A stretch of 64,000 nt of DNA. Origin: Streptomyces sp. NBC_00154. Lineage in GTDB: Bacteria; Actinomycetota; Actinomycetes; Streptomycetales; Streptomycetaceae. Where the stretch lies: the NCBI RefSeq assembly GCF_026342835.1, contig NZ_JAPEMI010000001.1, positions 2,176,501-2,240,500 on the forward strand, read 5' to 3'. Numbering within the stretch: the first letter of the stretch is position 1; each line of letters begins with the position of its first letter. The position numbers were made by a program, and so were the translations under genes. The notes below the pieces were generated by a model. The model saw nothing but the letters and a program-made list of their open reading frames with translations, did no database searches and had not been told where the DNA came from. Positions 9,047-16,574 of this stretch are shown one piece after another.

Positions 9047-9412
9047 TCAGCGCACCCCGTACCGTGCCTCGATCCCTGCGACGATCAGCCGCAGGCCGTC
9101 CTCGAACCGTTCCTCGTAGTGGGCGAAGATCTCGGCGCCCGCCGCGGCGGCGAGCGGGTACTGCGCCATCCGCTCGGCGCGCTCGCCGATGCCGAAACCG
9201 TCCCGCCGCTCGTCCGGCATCGGGCGGACGCCCTGCTCCTCACTGACGAAGCCCATCGTGTACGCGTACGCGGTGGTGCCCGCCCGGACGGCCTGCCAGA
9301 GTTCGAAGCCGGCGTCGACCATGGTCCGCAGATGGGCCTCCAGGCCGTCGGCGTGATCGGTGCCCGTGAACCTCGCACCGCCGTACACCTTCGCCCCGTC
9401 CCGATAGCCCGG
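9047..9412 (-). pseudogene. TetR-family regulator, C-terminal remnant
   Basis: The last ~120 codons read as a TetR_C-type ligand domain: YRDGAKVYGGARFTG, then a helix with TTAYAYTMGFVSEEQG, ending IEARYGVR and TGA at 9047-9049. The homologous sequence stops near 9406-9412. Further upstream the same frame is open but becomes antisense to the FAD-monooxygenase fragment, so the DNA-binding helix-turn-helix and the start codon are gone. The remnant cannot bind DNA. The missing part would be roughly the first 90 residues, judged from normal TetR length. Confidence 0.72.
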
Positions 9413-10021
9413 CCGCGTGCTGCGCTGGCCGACAGGTTCCGCGAGGGCCGCGACGCCACCCATGTCCACTCCCCGGCGGGCGGGCAGGGACTCAACACCA
9501 GCGTCCAGGACGCGTACAACCTGGGCTGGAAGCTCGGCCAGGTGCTGCGGCACGGCGCACCGGTCGCACTGCTCGACAGTTACGAGGCGGAGCGGCGGCC
9601 GGTCGCAGCCGACATGCTGGGGCTCTCCACCCGCATCCACCGCGGTGAACAGGAGCGCGGCGCGGCAGCCCAGCAGCTGGGGCTCGGCTACCGCGAGGGC
9701 CCGCTGTCGGCCGGCCGTGCGGGCGCGCTGGTGGCGGGCGACCGGGCCCCGGACGGACCGGCCGGCGACGGCCGACGGCTCTTCGACGTGTTCCGGGGAC
9801 CGCACTTCACGCTGCTGGTCGTCGGCACGGACGCGGAACCCCCTGCGTTCGACGGCTCGGCGAGCGCCGCGGTCCGCGTCCACCGCACCGACGCCTACGA
9901 GGCATACGGGAAGGGCCTGTTCCTGATCCGCCCCGACGGCTACATCGGCTGGGCGGGCGAGGACGCCTCGGGGCTCGGCGCATATCTGGCACCGCTCAGC
10001 CTCGGCCTCCAGCGCGGTTGA
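9413..10021 (+). pseudogene. FAD-dependent monooxygenase, C-terminal remnant
   Basis: Reading from about 9413 gives ALADRFREGR-DATHVHSPAG, then GQGLNTSVQDAYNLGWKL and LLDSYEAERRPVAADML, the second FAD motif and C-terminal half of PheA/TfdB-type aromatic hydroxylases, ending at TGA 10019-10021. The usual GRVFLAGDAAH is shortened to GRDATH, so about five residues including the Gly before the FAD-contacting Asp are missing. The N-terminal FAD-binding GxGxxG region and the substrate domain are absent. There is no start codon or ribosome site at the junction. It is divergent from, and abuts, the tetR remnant. Confidence 0.75.
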
Positions 10022-10024
10022 TTT

Positions 10025-10155
10025 CCTGCGCTCGCGGTCACGGACGGGCGGGTGCGGAGATCCACCGGGACATCCCCGCCGAGGAGTACGTACGCGCGCT
10101 CACAGTCCTGCAGCGCATGATCCGCGATGTCGGAAGCGACGCGTGGCACCGGTGA
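10025..10155 (+). pseudogene. Frameshifted MarR-like C-terminal fragment
   Basis: Two overlapping frames together read like the tail of a MarR regulator: PALAVTDGRVR in one, then after a one-base shift AEIHRDIPAEEYVRALTVLQ and RMIRDVGSDAWHR ending in TGA at 10153-10155. The phrase resembles the 'L-T-x-x-G-R' turn and last helix of MarR proteins. No start or upstream domain is present. The assignment rests on pattern only. Confidence 0.4.
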
Positions 10156-10170
10156 GCCGGGCCGCCCACC

Positions 10171-10848
10171 TCACACGCTGCTGAGCGAGAGCTTCGCCGC
10201 GAAACCGAGGAACAGCACACCGGCAGCCGAAGTCGCGCCCGCCGACAGCCGCTTGCGGCGGCGGAACGCGGCGGACAGCCGGGTGCCGCCGAATATCAGC
10301 GTCGACAGGTAGAGGAAGCTGGCGATCTGCAGCAGCGTGCCAAGCAGCAGGAAGGACAGCGCCGGATAGGCGTACCCGGGATCGACGAACTGCACGAAGA
10401 AGGAGATCAGGAACAGGATCGCCTTCGGGTTGAAGAGGCTCACCACCAGCGCCCGCCGGTACGGCCGCTCCGCCGCGCCGGCCGCCGTCCCCGCCCCGCC
10501 CGGCCCGGCCGCGTCGTCGGTCAGCTCGGCGATCTGCCGGTGCCGCTCGCGCCACATGGACGCCGCGGCCCGCAGCATGCCGATAGCCAGCCAGGTCAGA
10601 TAGCCCGCGCCCGCGTACTTGACGATGGCGAAGAGCACCGGCGTGGTCTGCAGCAGGGAGGCGGCGCCGAGCGCGGACAGCGTCATCAGCACCGTGTCAC
10701 CGGTCCACACACCGGCCGCCGCCACATACCCGGTCCGCACACCGCGGCGGGCTGCGACGGAGAGCACGTACAGCGAATTCGGCCCCGGCAGCAGAACGAT
10801 CAGCACGAGGCCGACGAGGTAGGTCGGAAGATCAGTGACACCCAGCAT
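10171..10848 (-). CDS. LysE/LeuE-family amino-acid exporter
   Basis: An inner-membrane efflux protein of 225 residues from ATG 10848. The N-terminus MLGVTDLPTYLVGLVLIVLL, then PGPNSLYVLSVAARRG carries the LysE-family PGPN motif, and a later SLFNPKAILFLISFF carries the NPK motif. About six hydrophobic helices are visible with a cytosolic Gly/Ala-rich loop in the middle. The frame stays open to GTG 10878, but that start has GGGAGGA directly against it. ATG 10848 fits family starts better, though it has no clear ribosome site because a hairpin occupies the leader. The substrate is probably leucine or a similar amino acid, by family only. Confidence 0.8.
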   Translation of the reverse strand: MLGVTDLPTYLVGLVLIVLLPGPNSLYVLSVAARRGVRTGYVAAAGVWTGDTVLMTLSALGAASLLQTTPVLFAIVKYAGAGYLTWLAIGMLRAAASMWRERHRQIAELTDDAAGPGGAGTAAGAAERPYRRALVVSLFNPKAILFLISFFVQFVDPGYAYPALSFLLLGTLLQIASFLYLSTLIFGGTRLSAAFRRRKRLSAGATSAAGVLFLGFAAKLSLSSV

Positions 10849-10852
10849 GAAA

Positions 10853-10882
10853 AGGAGTGTCGCACGCGGGTACGACACTCCT
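10853..10882 (-). terminator. Hairpin between acyl-CoA mutase and lysE genes
   Basis: A perfect 10-bp inverted repeat (10853-10862 and 10873-10882) with a 10-nt loop, followed on the minus strand by TTTT, has the form of an intrinsic terminator for the mutase gene. It ends only 4 nt before the lysE ATG and its 5' arm contains the only AGGAG nearby, so it might also control lysE expression. Confidence 0.7.
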
Positions 10883-10920
10883 CCCGGGTGGTATTCCCGC
10901 CCGGTGACCGTCGGGGCGGA

Positions 10921-12501
10921 TCAGAACGCGTCCGTCGGCACGTACGTCCCCCACACCTCCCGCAGCGCGTTGCACACCTCGCCGACCGTCGCCCGCGCCG
11001 CCAGTGCGTCCTTCATCGGGTAGAGGACGTTGTCCGTCCCCTCGGCCGCCTTCTTCAGCCGGCTCAACGCCTCGTCGACCGCCCCCTGGTCGCGCTCGGC
11101 CCGCAGCTTCGCCAGCCGGGCCGCCTGCTGGGCCTCGATCACCGGGTCGACGCGGAGCGGCTCGTACGGCTCCTCCTCGTCGAGCTGGAAGCGGTTGACG
11201 CCGACGACGACGCGCTCCCCGCTGTCCGTCTCCTGGGCGATCCGGTAGGCGCTGCGCTCGATCTCGCTCTTCTGGAAGCCGCGCTCGATCGCATTGACCG
11301 CCCCACCCATGTCCTCGACCTTGAGCATGAGGTCCCTGGCCTCGGCTTCGACGGCATCCGTCATCGATTCGACGACGTACGAACCGGCGAACGGGTCGAC
11401 GGTGGCCGTGATGTCCGTCTCGTACGCCAGGACCTGCTGGGTGCGCAGGGCCAGCCGCGCGGACTTGTCGGTCGGCAGCGCGATCGCTTCGTCGAACGAG
11501 TTGGTGTGCAGTGACTGCGTACCGCCGAGAACCGCGCCGAGCCCCTGGACGGCCACGCGCACCAGGTTGACCTCGGGCTGCTGGGCGGTCAGCTGGACGC
11601 CCGCGGTCTGGGTGTGGAAGCGCAGCATCAGCGACTTGGGGTTCTTCGCACCGAACTCCTCCTTCATCACCCGGGCCCAGATCCGGCGGGCGGCGCGGAA
11701 CTTGGCGACCTCTTCGAGGATCGTCGTACGGGCGACGAAGAAGAAGGAGAGGCGGGGGGCGAAGTCGTCGACGTCCATGCCGGCCGCGACGGCGGTACGG
11801 ACGTACTCGATGCCGTCCGCGAGGGTGAACGCGATCTCCTGCGCGGGCGAGGCACCAGCCTCCGCCATGTGGTAGCCGGAGATCGAGATGGTGTTCCACT
11901 TCGGGATCTCGGCCTTGCAGTACTTGAAGATGTCGGCGATCAGCCGCAGCGAGGGCTTGGGCGGGAAGATGTACGTGCCGCGGGCGATGTACTCCTTCAG
12001 GACATCGTTCTGGATGGTGCCGGTCAGCCGGTCAGCCGGAACCCCCTGCTCCTCGCCGACCAGCTGGTACATGAGGAGGAGCAGCGCGGCGGGCGCGTTG
12101 ATCGTCATCGAGGTGGAGACCTTGTCGAGCGGGATCCCGCCGAACAGGACCCGCATGTCCTCGACCGAGTCGATCGCCACCCCGACCTTGCCGACCTCTC
12201 CGGACGCGATCGGCGCGTCGGAGTCATGGCCCATCTGGGTGGGCAGGTCGAAGGCGACGGACAGGCCCATCGTGCCGTTGGCGATCAGCTGCTTGTAGCG
12301 GGCGTTCGATTCGGAGGCCGTGCCGAACCCGGCGTACTGACGCATCGTCCACGGCCGGCCCGTGTACATCGACGGGTAGACACCACGGGTGAAGGGGTAG
12401 GCGCCCGGCTCGCCCAGTTTGTCGTCGGCGTTCCACCCGTCGAGTGCGTCCGGCCCGTACACCGGCTCGATGGGCAGTCCCGACTCCGACTCGCGCGTCA
12501 T
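10921..12501 (-). CDS. Acyl-CoA mutase large-subunit family protein
   Basis: A 526-residue homologue of the catalytic (TIM-barrel) subunit of B12-dependent acyl-CoA mutases. The start ATG 12501 has GGGAGG eight bases upstream. It shows [51 protein letters not shown] and [20 protein letters not shown], all core mutase motifs. It ends soon after the barrel and linker, with no C-terminal B12-binding DxHxxG domain, so it needs a separate small subunit not seen here. Tyr in RQYAGF and Arg in YIARGTY correspond, as I recall the family, to the residues that favour methylmalonyl-CoA rather than isobutyryl-CoA (Phe/Gln). The residue mapping is from memory. No metabolic partner gene is adjacent. Confidence 0.85.
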   Translation of the reverse strand: MTRESESGLPIEPVYGPDALDGWNADDKLGEPGAYPFTRGVYPSMYTGRPWTMRQYAGFGTASESNARYKQLIANGTMGLSVAFDLPTQMGHDSDAPIASGEVGKVGVAIDSVEDMRVLFGGIPLDKVSTSMTINAPAALLLLMYQLVGEEQGVPADRLTGTIQNDVLKEYIARGTYIFPPKPSLRLIADIFKYCKAEIPKWNTISISGYHMAEAGASPAQEIAFTLADGIEYVRTAVAAGMDVDDFAPRLSFFFVARTTILEEVAKFRAARRIWARVMKEEFGAKNPKSLMLRFHTQTAGVQLTAQQPEVNLVRVAVQGLGAVLGGTQSLHTNSFDEAIALPTDKSARLALRTQQVLAYETDITATVDPFAGSYVVESMTDAVEAEARDLMLKVEDMGGAVNAIERGFQKSEIERSAYRIAQETDSGERVVVGVNRFQLDEEEPYEPLRVDPVIEAQQAARLAKLRAERDQGAVDEALSRLKKAAEGTDNVLYPMKDALAARATVGEVCNALREVWGTYVPTDAF

Positions 12502-12722
12502 CTGCTGTGCCTCCCGCTGGAGCTACTTGCTGGTAACCAACGACCCTCGCGACGGACTGTAGCGGTGGGCGTGCGACCGGTGGAGAGGCACAGGCTGGGA
12601 CCTTGCTCACAAGGTGCGTCCTACGGGCTTCCCCACCGCATTCACCATCATGCGCGGGCTTTGGCAACCGGGCAGAACGGGAATTCGTCCTAAGGGATAC
12701 CGAAGGAAGCAGGTGGCCGAGG

Positions 12723-13622
12723 ATGGCACACGGAACCGGGCACAGTGCAGGAACGACAGGCCGGAGAGCGAGGCACCCGGGCGGTGCGGCGGTGGCCGCC
12801 GTCGCCGTCCTCGCGCTGGCCGTCACCACCGCGGGCTGCCGGGCGCAGCCCGCCAACGGGTCCCCGGCAGCCGCGTCGTCACCGCCGAAGACCTCCGCCC
12901 CGGCGACCGACGACGCCAAGCCCGCCACGACTGCCTCGAAACCGGCAGCCTCACCGACGACGTCCGCCACGCCGAAGCCCGCCCCGCAGGCGAAGACACT
13001 GATGGCGACCGGATCCCAGGGCAAGCAGGTACGGGACCTGCAGGCCCGGCTCCGTCAGATCGGCCACTTCGGCCGGACCCCCACCGGCTACTACGGCACC
13101 CTCACCGTCGCCGCCGTGCAGTCCTTCCAGGGCAAGCGCGGACTGCCCCGGACGGGCCGGACGGACACGCTCACCTGGCAGAAGCTGCTCGCCATGACCC
13201 GGACGCCGACGGCCGTCGAGCTGAACCCGCCGACCTCCCGCCCCGTCGCCAAGCCCGACAAGCGCTGCCTGACCGGCCGGGTGCTCTGCATCAGCAAGAA
13301 CAGCCAGACCCTGGCCTGGATGATCGACGGCCAGGTCGTCTCGGCGATGGACGTACGGTTCGGCTCGCAGTACACGCCGACCCGCGACGGCACCTTCTCG
13401 ATCTACTGGAAGTCCCGGCACCATGTGTCGACGATCTACCACACGGCCATGCCGTACGCGATGTTCTTCAGCGGCGGCCAAGCCGTGCACTACTCGGCGG
13501 ACTTCGCGGCCCGAGGCTACAGCGGCGCCTCGCACGGGTGTGTGAACGTCCGGGACGAGGGGAAGATCGCCGCGCTCTTCGACCAGGTCCGCACCGGCGA
13601 CAAGGTCGTCATCTACTGGTGA
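12723..13622 (+). CDS. L,D-transpeptidase lipoprotein with peptidoglycan-binding domain
   Basis: A 299-residue exported enzyme that makes 3-3 cross-links in peptidoglycan. ATG 12723 has AGGTGG six bases upstream. A hydrophobic signal ends in the lipobox VTTAGC (Cys39), followed by a Pro/Ala/Thr-rich linker. Residues about 94-155 form a peptidoglycan-binding-1 domain (GKQVRDLQARLRQIGHFG, AAVQSFQGKRGLPRTG). The YkuD catalytic domain follows, with the signature YSGASHGCVNVRD (His271, Cys273). Length and order match actinobacterial lipoprotein L,D-transpeptidases. It is divergent from the acyl-CoA mutase and followed by a strong terminator. Confidence 0.92.
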   Translation: MAHGTGHSAGTTGRRARHPGGAAVAAVAVLALAVTTAGCRAQPANGSPAAASSPPKTSAPATDDAKPATTASKPAASPTTSATPKPAPQAKTLMATGSQGKQVRDLQARLRQIGHFGRTPTGYYGTLTVAAVQSFQGKRGLPRTGRTDTLTWQKLLAMTRTPTAVELNPPTSRPVAKPDKRCLTGRVLCISKNSQTLAWMIDGQVVSAMDVRFGSQYTPTRDGTFSIYWKSRHHVSTIYHTAMPYAMFFSGGQAVHYSADFAARGYSGASHGCVNVRDEGKIAALFDQVRTGDKVVIYW

Positions 13623-13640
13623 GTGCGAAGAAGGAAAGGG

Positions 13641-13679
13641 GGCGCGGGCGGGACCGGGGGAACGTGTCCCGCCCGCGCC
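13641..13679. terminator. Hairpin terminator after the L,D-transpeptidase gene
   Basis: A perfect 14-bp GC-rich inverted repeat (13641-13654 and 13666-13679) with an 11-nt loop lies 19 nt past the stop and before the convergent anti-sigma-like gene. Confidence 0.85.
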
Positions 13680-13810
13680 AGGTGCGCTGAGCCGAAGGTA
13701 CGGGGGGAACCCCGGCTCTGTGCGCTGCCGATGACCAGTCGGCTCACTCAGTACTGCGCCGACGGCCCGGAAAATGTCACACCCGGTGGCAGCGGAGCGG
13801 CCGGCGCGGC

Positions 13811-14953
13811 TCAGCGAGTGGACGCAGTGGTGCCCGGGGCGGCCGAGAGCGCGGGGCCCGACGGCGGCGTAGCGGCGGGTTTGAACCAGAGTGACCGGAC
13901 CGCGTCCGGACCGTCGTTGCCCGTGCCCTCGTCGGATCCGCTGCCGCTGCCCTGTTGCGCGTCACCGCCGTCGCCGTCGGCTTGCTCCAGGACGCGCTTG
14001 CAGAACCGGTCCAGGTTGCCGGCGCCCCTGGCCATCACTACGAGGCGGCGCCTGCGGTCGGCGTCGAGATCGCCTTCGCGGTAGTCGCGGCAGGCCCTGA
14101 CGGTCCGGCCCAGCCATTTGCCGGACGTGCCGCCCTGGCCGCCGCCGGAGGTGCTGTCGCGGGCGGTCCCGTCAGCGGAACGGGGGGCGGCGTCGACGTC
14201 GTCCCCGTAACCGCCGTCCTGGCCGTCCGTGCCGCCCCGACCGTCCCGGTCGTTCGCACCGCCGTCGCCCTTGCGGGTTCCGTCGCCGGGAGCGGACGGG
14301 CCGGCGGGGTCCGGGGAGGTGTCCGGGCCCGGGGAAGCCGACGGCGGGACGGGCGTCCTGTCGGACGTGGGCCCGGATCCCAGCTCCCCCGGGGAGGCGG
14401 GCGCAGACACGGAGGAGGCGGGCAGCGGGTCGGCGTGCCCGCCGAACGGGCCCGGAAGCACGCCCGTACCCGCGGCGACGGCGACCCCGCCGAGCGCGCA
14501 GCCCGCGAGGGAAGCGGCAAGGCCGAAGCGGAGGGGCCGTCTCCAGCGCCGCGAACGCATGCCACCACCGGAGGAGGACGAGGAGAATTGGGCGGAGGAG
14601 GCGGGGCCGATACGGATCGCTCCGAGCATCTCGGGCAGCCCCGGATGCACACCTCGTCCTGGCTGCCCCGGCTCGTTGCTCTGCGTGGCGTGCCCCGTCG
14701 GCTGCGCCGCCCGCGTTTCGGACCGTTCCCGCGTACGGGCGGCGCGCGGGACCGCACGGAAGGCGGCCAGGGCGGCGGCCTCACCCGCCAGTTCGCCGGT
14801 GGCCGGCCGGGCTTCGCGGGCGGCGCCGGCCAGCGCGGCCATGAGCCGTACGGCCTCGGTACGCGCGTGGCCGTCGACGGGATCGACCGGTTCGCCGCGG
14901 AGCAATCTCTCCGCCGCGTCCTTGTCAAGCCATTCGTGCTGTTCGTCGGCCAT
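13811..14953 (-). CDS. Putative anti-sigma factor / membrane regulator paired with ECF sigma
   Basis: A 380-residue protein from ATG 14953; the stop of the sigma gene overlaps it by one base (TGATG). The N-terminal ~100 residues are acidic and helical (DEQHEWLDKDAAERLLRGEP) and are the likely sigma-binding part. One hydrophobic segment (LRFGLAASLAGCALGGVAVA) follows near residues 148-170. Beyond it is a long Pro/Ser/Gly/Asp-rich region, then a short helical region with two cysteines (ACRDYREGD, RFCKRVLEQ). The order cytosolic domain, single membrane span, low-complexity exterior, and its place directly after an ECF sigma gene, are the basis for the call. No classical zinc-binding HxxxCxxC anti-sigma motif is present, so the role is inferred from context. 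Confidence 0.65.
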   Translation of the reverse strand: MADEQHEWLDKDAAERLLRGEPVDPVDGHARTEAVRLMAALAGAAREARPATGELAGEAAALAAFRAVPRAARTRERSETRAAQPTGHATQSNEPGQPGRGVHPGLPEMLGAIRIGPASSAQFSSSSSGGGMRSRRWRRPLRFGLAASLAGCALGGVAVAAGTGVLPGPFGGHADPLPASSVSAPASPGELGSGPTSDRTPVPPSASPGPDTSPDPAGPSAPGDGTRKGDGGANDRDGRGGTDGQDGGYGDDVDAAPRSADGTARDSTSGGGQGGTSGKWLGRTVRACRDYREGDLDADRRRRLVVMARGAGNLDRFCKRVLEQADGDGGDAQQGSGSGSDEGTGNDGPDAVRSLWFKPAATPPSGPALSAAPGTTASTR

Positions 14954-15744
14954 CACATGTTCCTCTGCGTCCACGGACGCGAATGCGTCACACCGGCGGA
15001 CGCCGTCAGTCCGGTGCGCGAGACGCGCTGCGCGGGTACGGCATCGAGCTCCGCCACCTGACCTGCCGCGCTCCCGTGCGGGTGGGAAACGCCGCGCCCG
15101 TCGCCGTTCGTGCCGGTCTCGCTGTCCGCATGGAGCAGTTCCGCCAGCCGCTTCAGCCCGCGGTGCGCAGCCGTACGTACCGCCCCCGGCCGCTTGCCGA
15201 GCGTCTGCGCCGCACTCTTCGCATCCAGGCCGACCACCACACGAAGCACGACGGCCTCGGCCTGGTCCTGCGGCAGCTGGGCGATGAGGGACATGGTGCG
15301 ACCGGTGGCCAGGGCCTCGATCGCCTCGTCGGCGGTGTCGGACTCGGCCGGCTTCTCGGACAGCTCCGTCTCGTCGCCGCCGACCGCGGGGCGCCTGCCG
15401 CGCATCCGCAGATGATCGAGGGCGCGGTTACGGGCTATGCGCGCCGCCCACCCCCGGAACCGGTCGGCGTCGCCGCTGAACCGGTCGAGGTCCCGCGCTA
15501 TCTGCAGCCAGGACTCGGACGCCACGTCCTCGGCGTCCGGCTCCCCCACCAACGTCCGTATATAACCCAGCAGCCGCGGCTGCACAGCGCGGTACACAGT
15601 ACGGAAGGCGTCTTCGTCCCCGTCCTGTGCCGCGAGCACCGCGGCGGTCAGCTCCGCGTCGTCCCCCAGCACTCCCTCAACCTGCCCTGCTGTCCTGAAT
15701 CGCAGCTGGTCACCACTGCCGCGCCACCCTGCGCGACTCAGCAC
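14953..15744 (-). CDS. ECF-type RNA polymerase sigma factor
   Basis: A 263-residue sigma factor of the sigma-70 family. GTG 15744 has GAAGGA six bases upstream, which favours it over the internal GTG 15672. Region 2 reads AFRTVYRAVQPRLLGYIRTL and then DAEDVASESWLQIARDLDRF, with FRGWAARIARNRALDHLR. Region 4 reads IAQLPQDQAEAVVLRVVVGL and then DAKSAAQTLGKRPGAVRTAAHRG. A C-terminal tail of about 55 residues extends past region 4. It is co-transcribed with the membrane protein at 13811-14953. Its target promoters are unknown. Confidence 0.9.
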   Translation of the reverse strand: MLSRAGWRGSGDQLRFRTAGQVEGVLGDDAELTAAVLAAQDGDEDAFRTVYRAVQPRLLGYIRTLVGEPDAEDVASESWLQIARDLDRFSGDADRFRGWAARIARNRALDHLRMRGRRPAVGGDETELSEKPAESDTADEAIEALATGRTMSLIAQLPQDQAEAVVLRVVVGLDAKSAAQTLGKRPGAVRTAAHRGLKRLAELLHADSETGTNGDGRGVSHPHGSAAGQVAELDAVPAQRVSRTGLTASAGVTHSRPWTQRNM

Positions 15745-15875
15745 GCTACGTCCTTCGCGGGGGCCACGTCCATGACTTGTACAACCCGCAACATTTCACG
15801 GACACCGTGCGGTGTGACAGAAAACGCAGTCGCGGCGCTGAGATGAGTACGGGGTCGCCATGTGGCCCCGCGGAA

Positions 15876-15919
15876 GACGACCGGGGCCTCTCCTGTGGGG
15901 GGTGGCGGCCCCGGTCGTC
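15876..15919. terminator. Hairpin terminator
   Basis: Perfect 13-bp arms at 15876-15888 and 15907-15919 around an 18-nt loop. It lies downstream of the decayed minus-strand gene at 16001-16470 and upstream of the sigma-factor promoter, so it probably once ended that gene. Confidence 0.65.
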
Positions 15920-16000
15920 GTTCCATCCCCCCGCTTTGACCAGGCAATACCCAGGGCGAGGGCTTCTGCATGACCAACCGTGCTCAACGCATCCTGGCGT

Positions 16001-16470
16001 TCACCCGATCCTGGTACCACGGGCAGGTTCGATGGAAACACCCGCCACCTTGTCGTTCTCGATCCTGACGGCGAGAACGTCCGCACCATCCAGCCCCCCT
16101 CCGCGGACCGATACGGCGGCCCGCTCGAAGGTGGCGTCAACCTCGCGGATGTAGCCGTAGGCGATGTGGTAGATGGCGAACGAGCCGGTGCCCGCTCTCG
16201 CAGTAGCGGCCGGTCACGCTGAACTGCGGCTTGGGGTAATCCGGTTGGGCGTTGGGTCAATTCGAACGCAACCGAGCTGCCGTCCGCCGCGGTCAGCACC
16301 GGGTTCTCCCGGCACATGCGCACCACCCGCCGCCGGACCATGAGCGCCTGCCGGCATGTCCTCCGGGACAGCGAGAAACACGCCGGCCGGGTCAGTCGTG
16401 GATCGCCCCGATGACGCCTCCGCCGACGCGATCGCGTCCCCGTTGATCGCCAAGCTCAGCGGGGACGCCA
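16001..16470 (-). pseudogene. Decayed unknown gene with frameshifts
   Basis: Protein-like text appears in successive minus-strand frames: SLAINGDAIASAEAS and GVFLAVPEDMPA (about 16470-16355), then RENPVLTAADGSSVAFELTQ (about 16320-16258), then AQPDYPKPQFSVTGRYCESG (about 16250-16195), then SFAIYHIAYGYIREVDATFE and RAAVSVRGG ending in TGA at 16001-16003. At least two frame changes are needed to join them. I do not recognise the family. The pieces look like one small soluble or exported protein broken by several small deletions or insertions. It marks the left edge of the region that differs from core streptomycete content. Confidence 0.45.
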
Positions 16471-16574
16471 GGTCGGCCCCTCGGCGACTTCCTCGCAACA
16501 GGGGATAAAGTGGACAGTCCGGGTTGAGTAGTGCTAGCTACCCCGCGGACATAGAGGTGATTGGGAGACGTTCC

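Noticed and set aside
9047..9883. 278-codon minus-strand frame as a complete regulator
   Set aside because: Only its last ~120 codons resemble TetR; the upstream part is antisense to monooxygenase sequence.
15738..15977. Short minus-strand frame upstream of the ECF sigma gene
   Set aside because: It overlaps the sigma promoter and a perfect hairpin and has no protein-like character.
16524..16574. Earlier TTG start for the LAL regulator
   Set aside because: No ribosome site, whereas GTG 16575 has GGGAGA at good distance and the N-terminus then fits the family.
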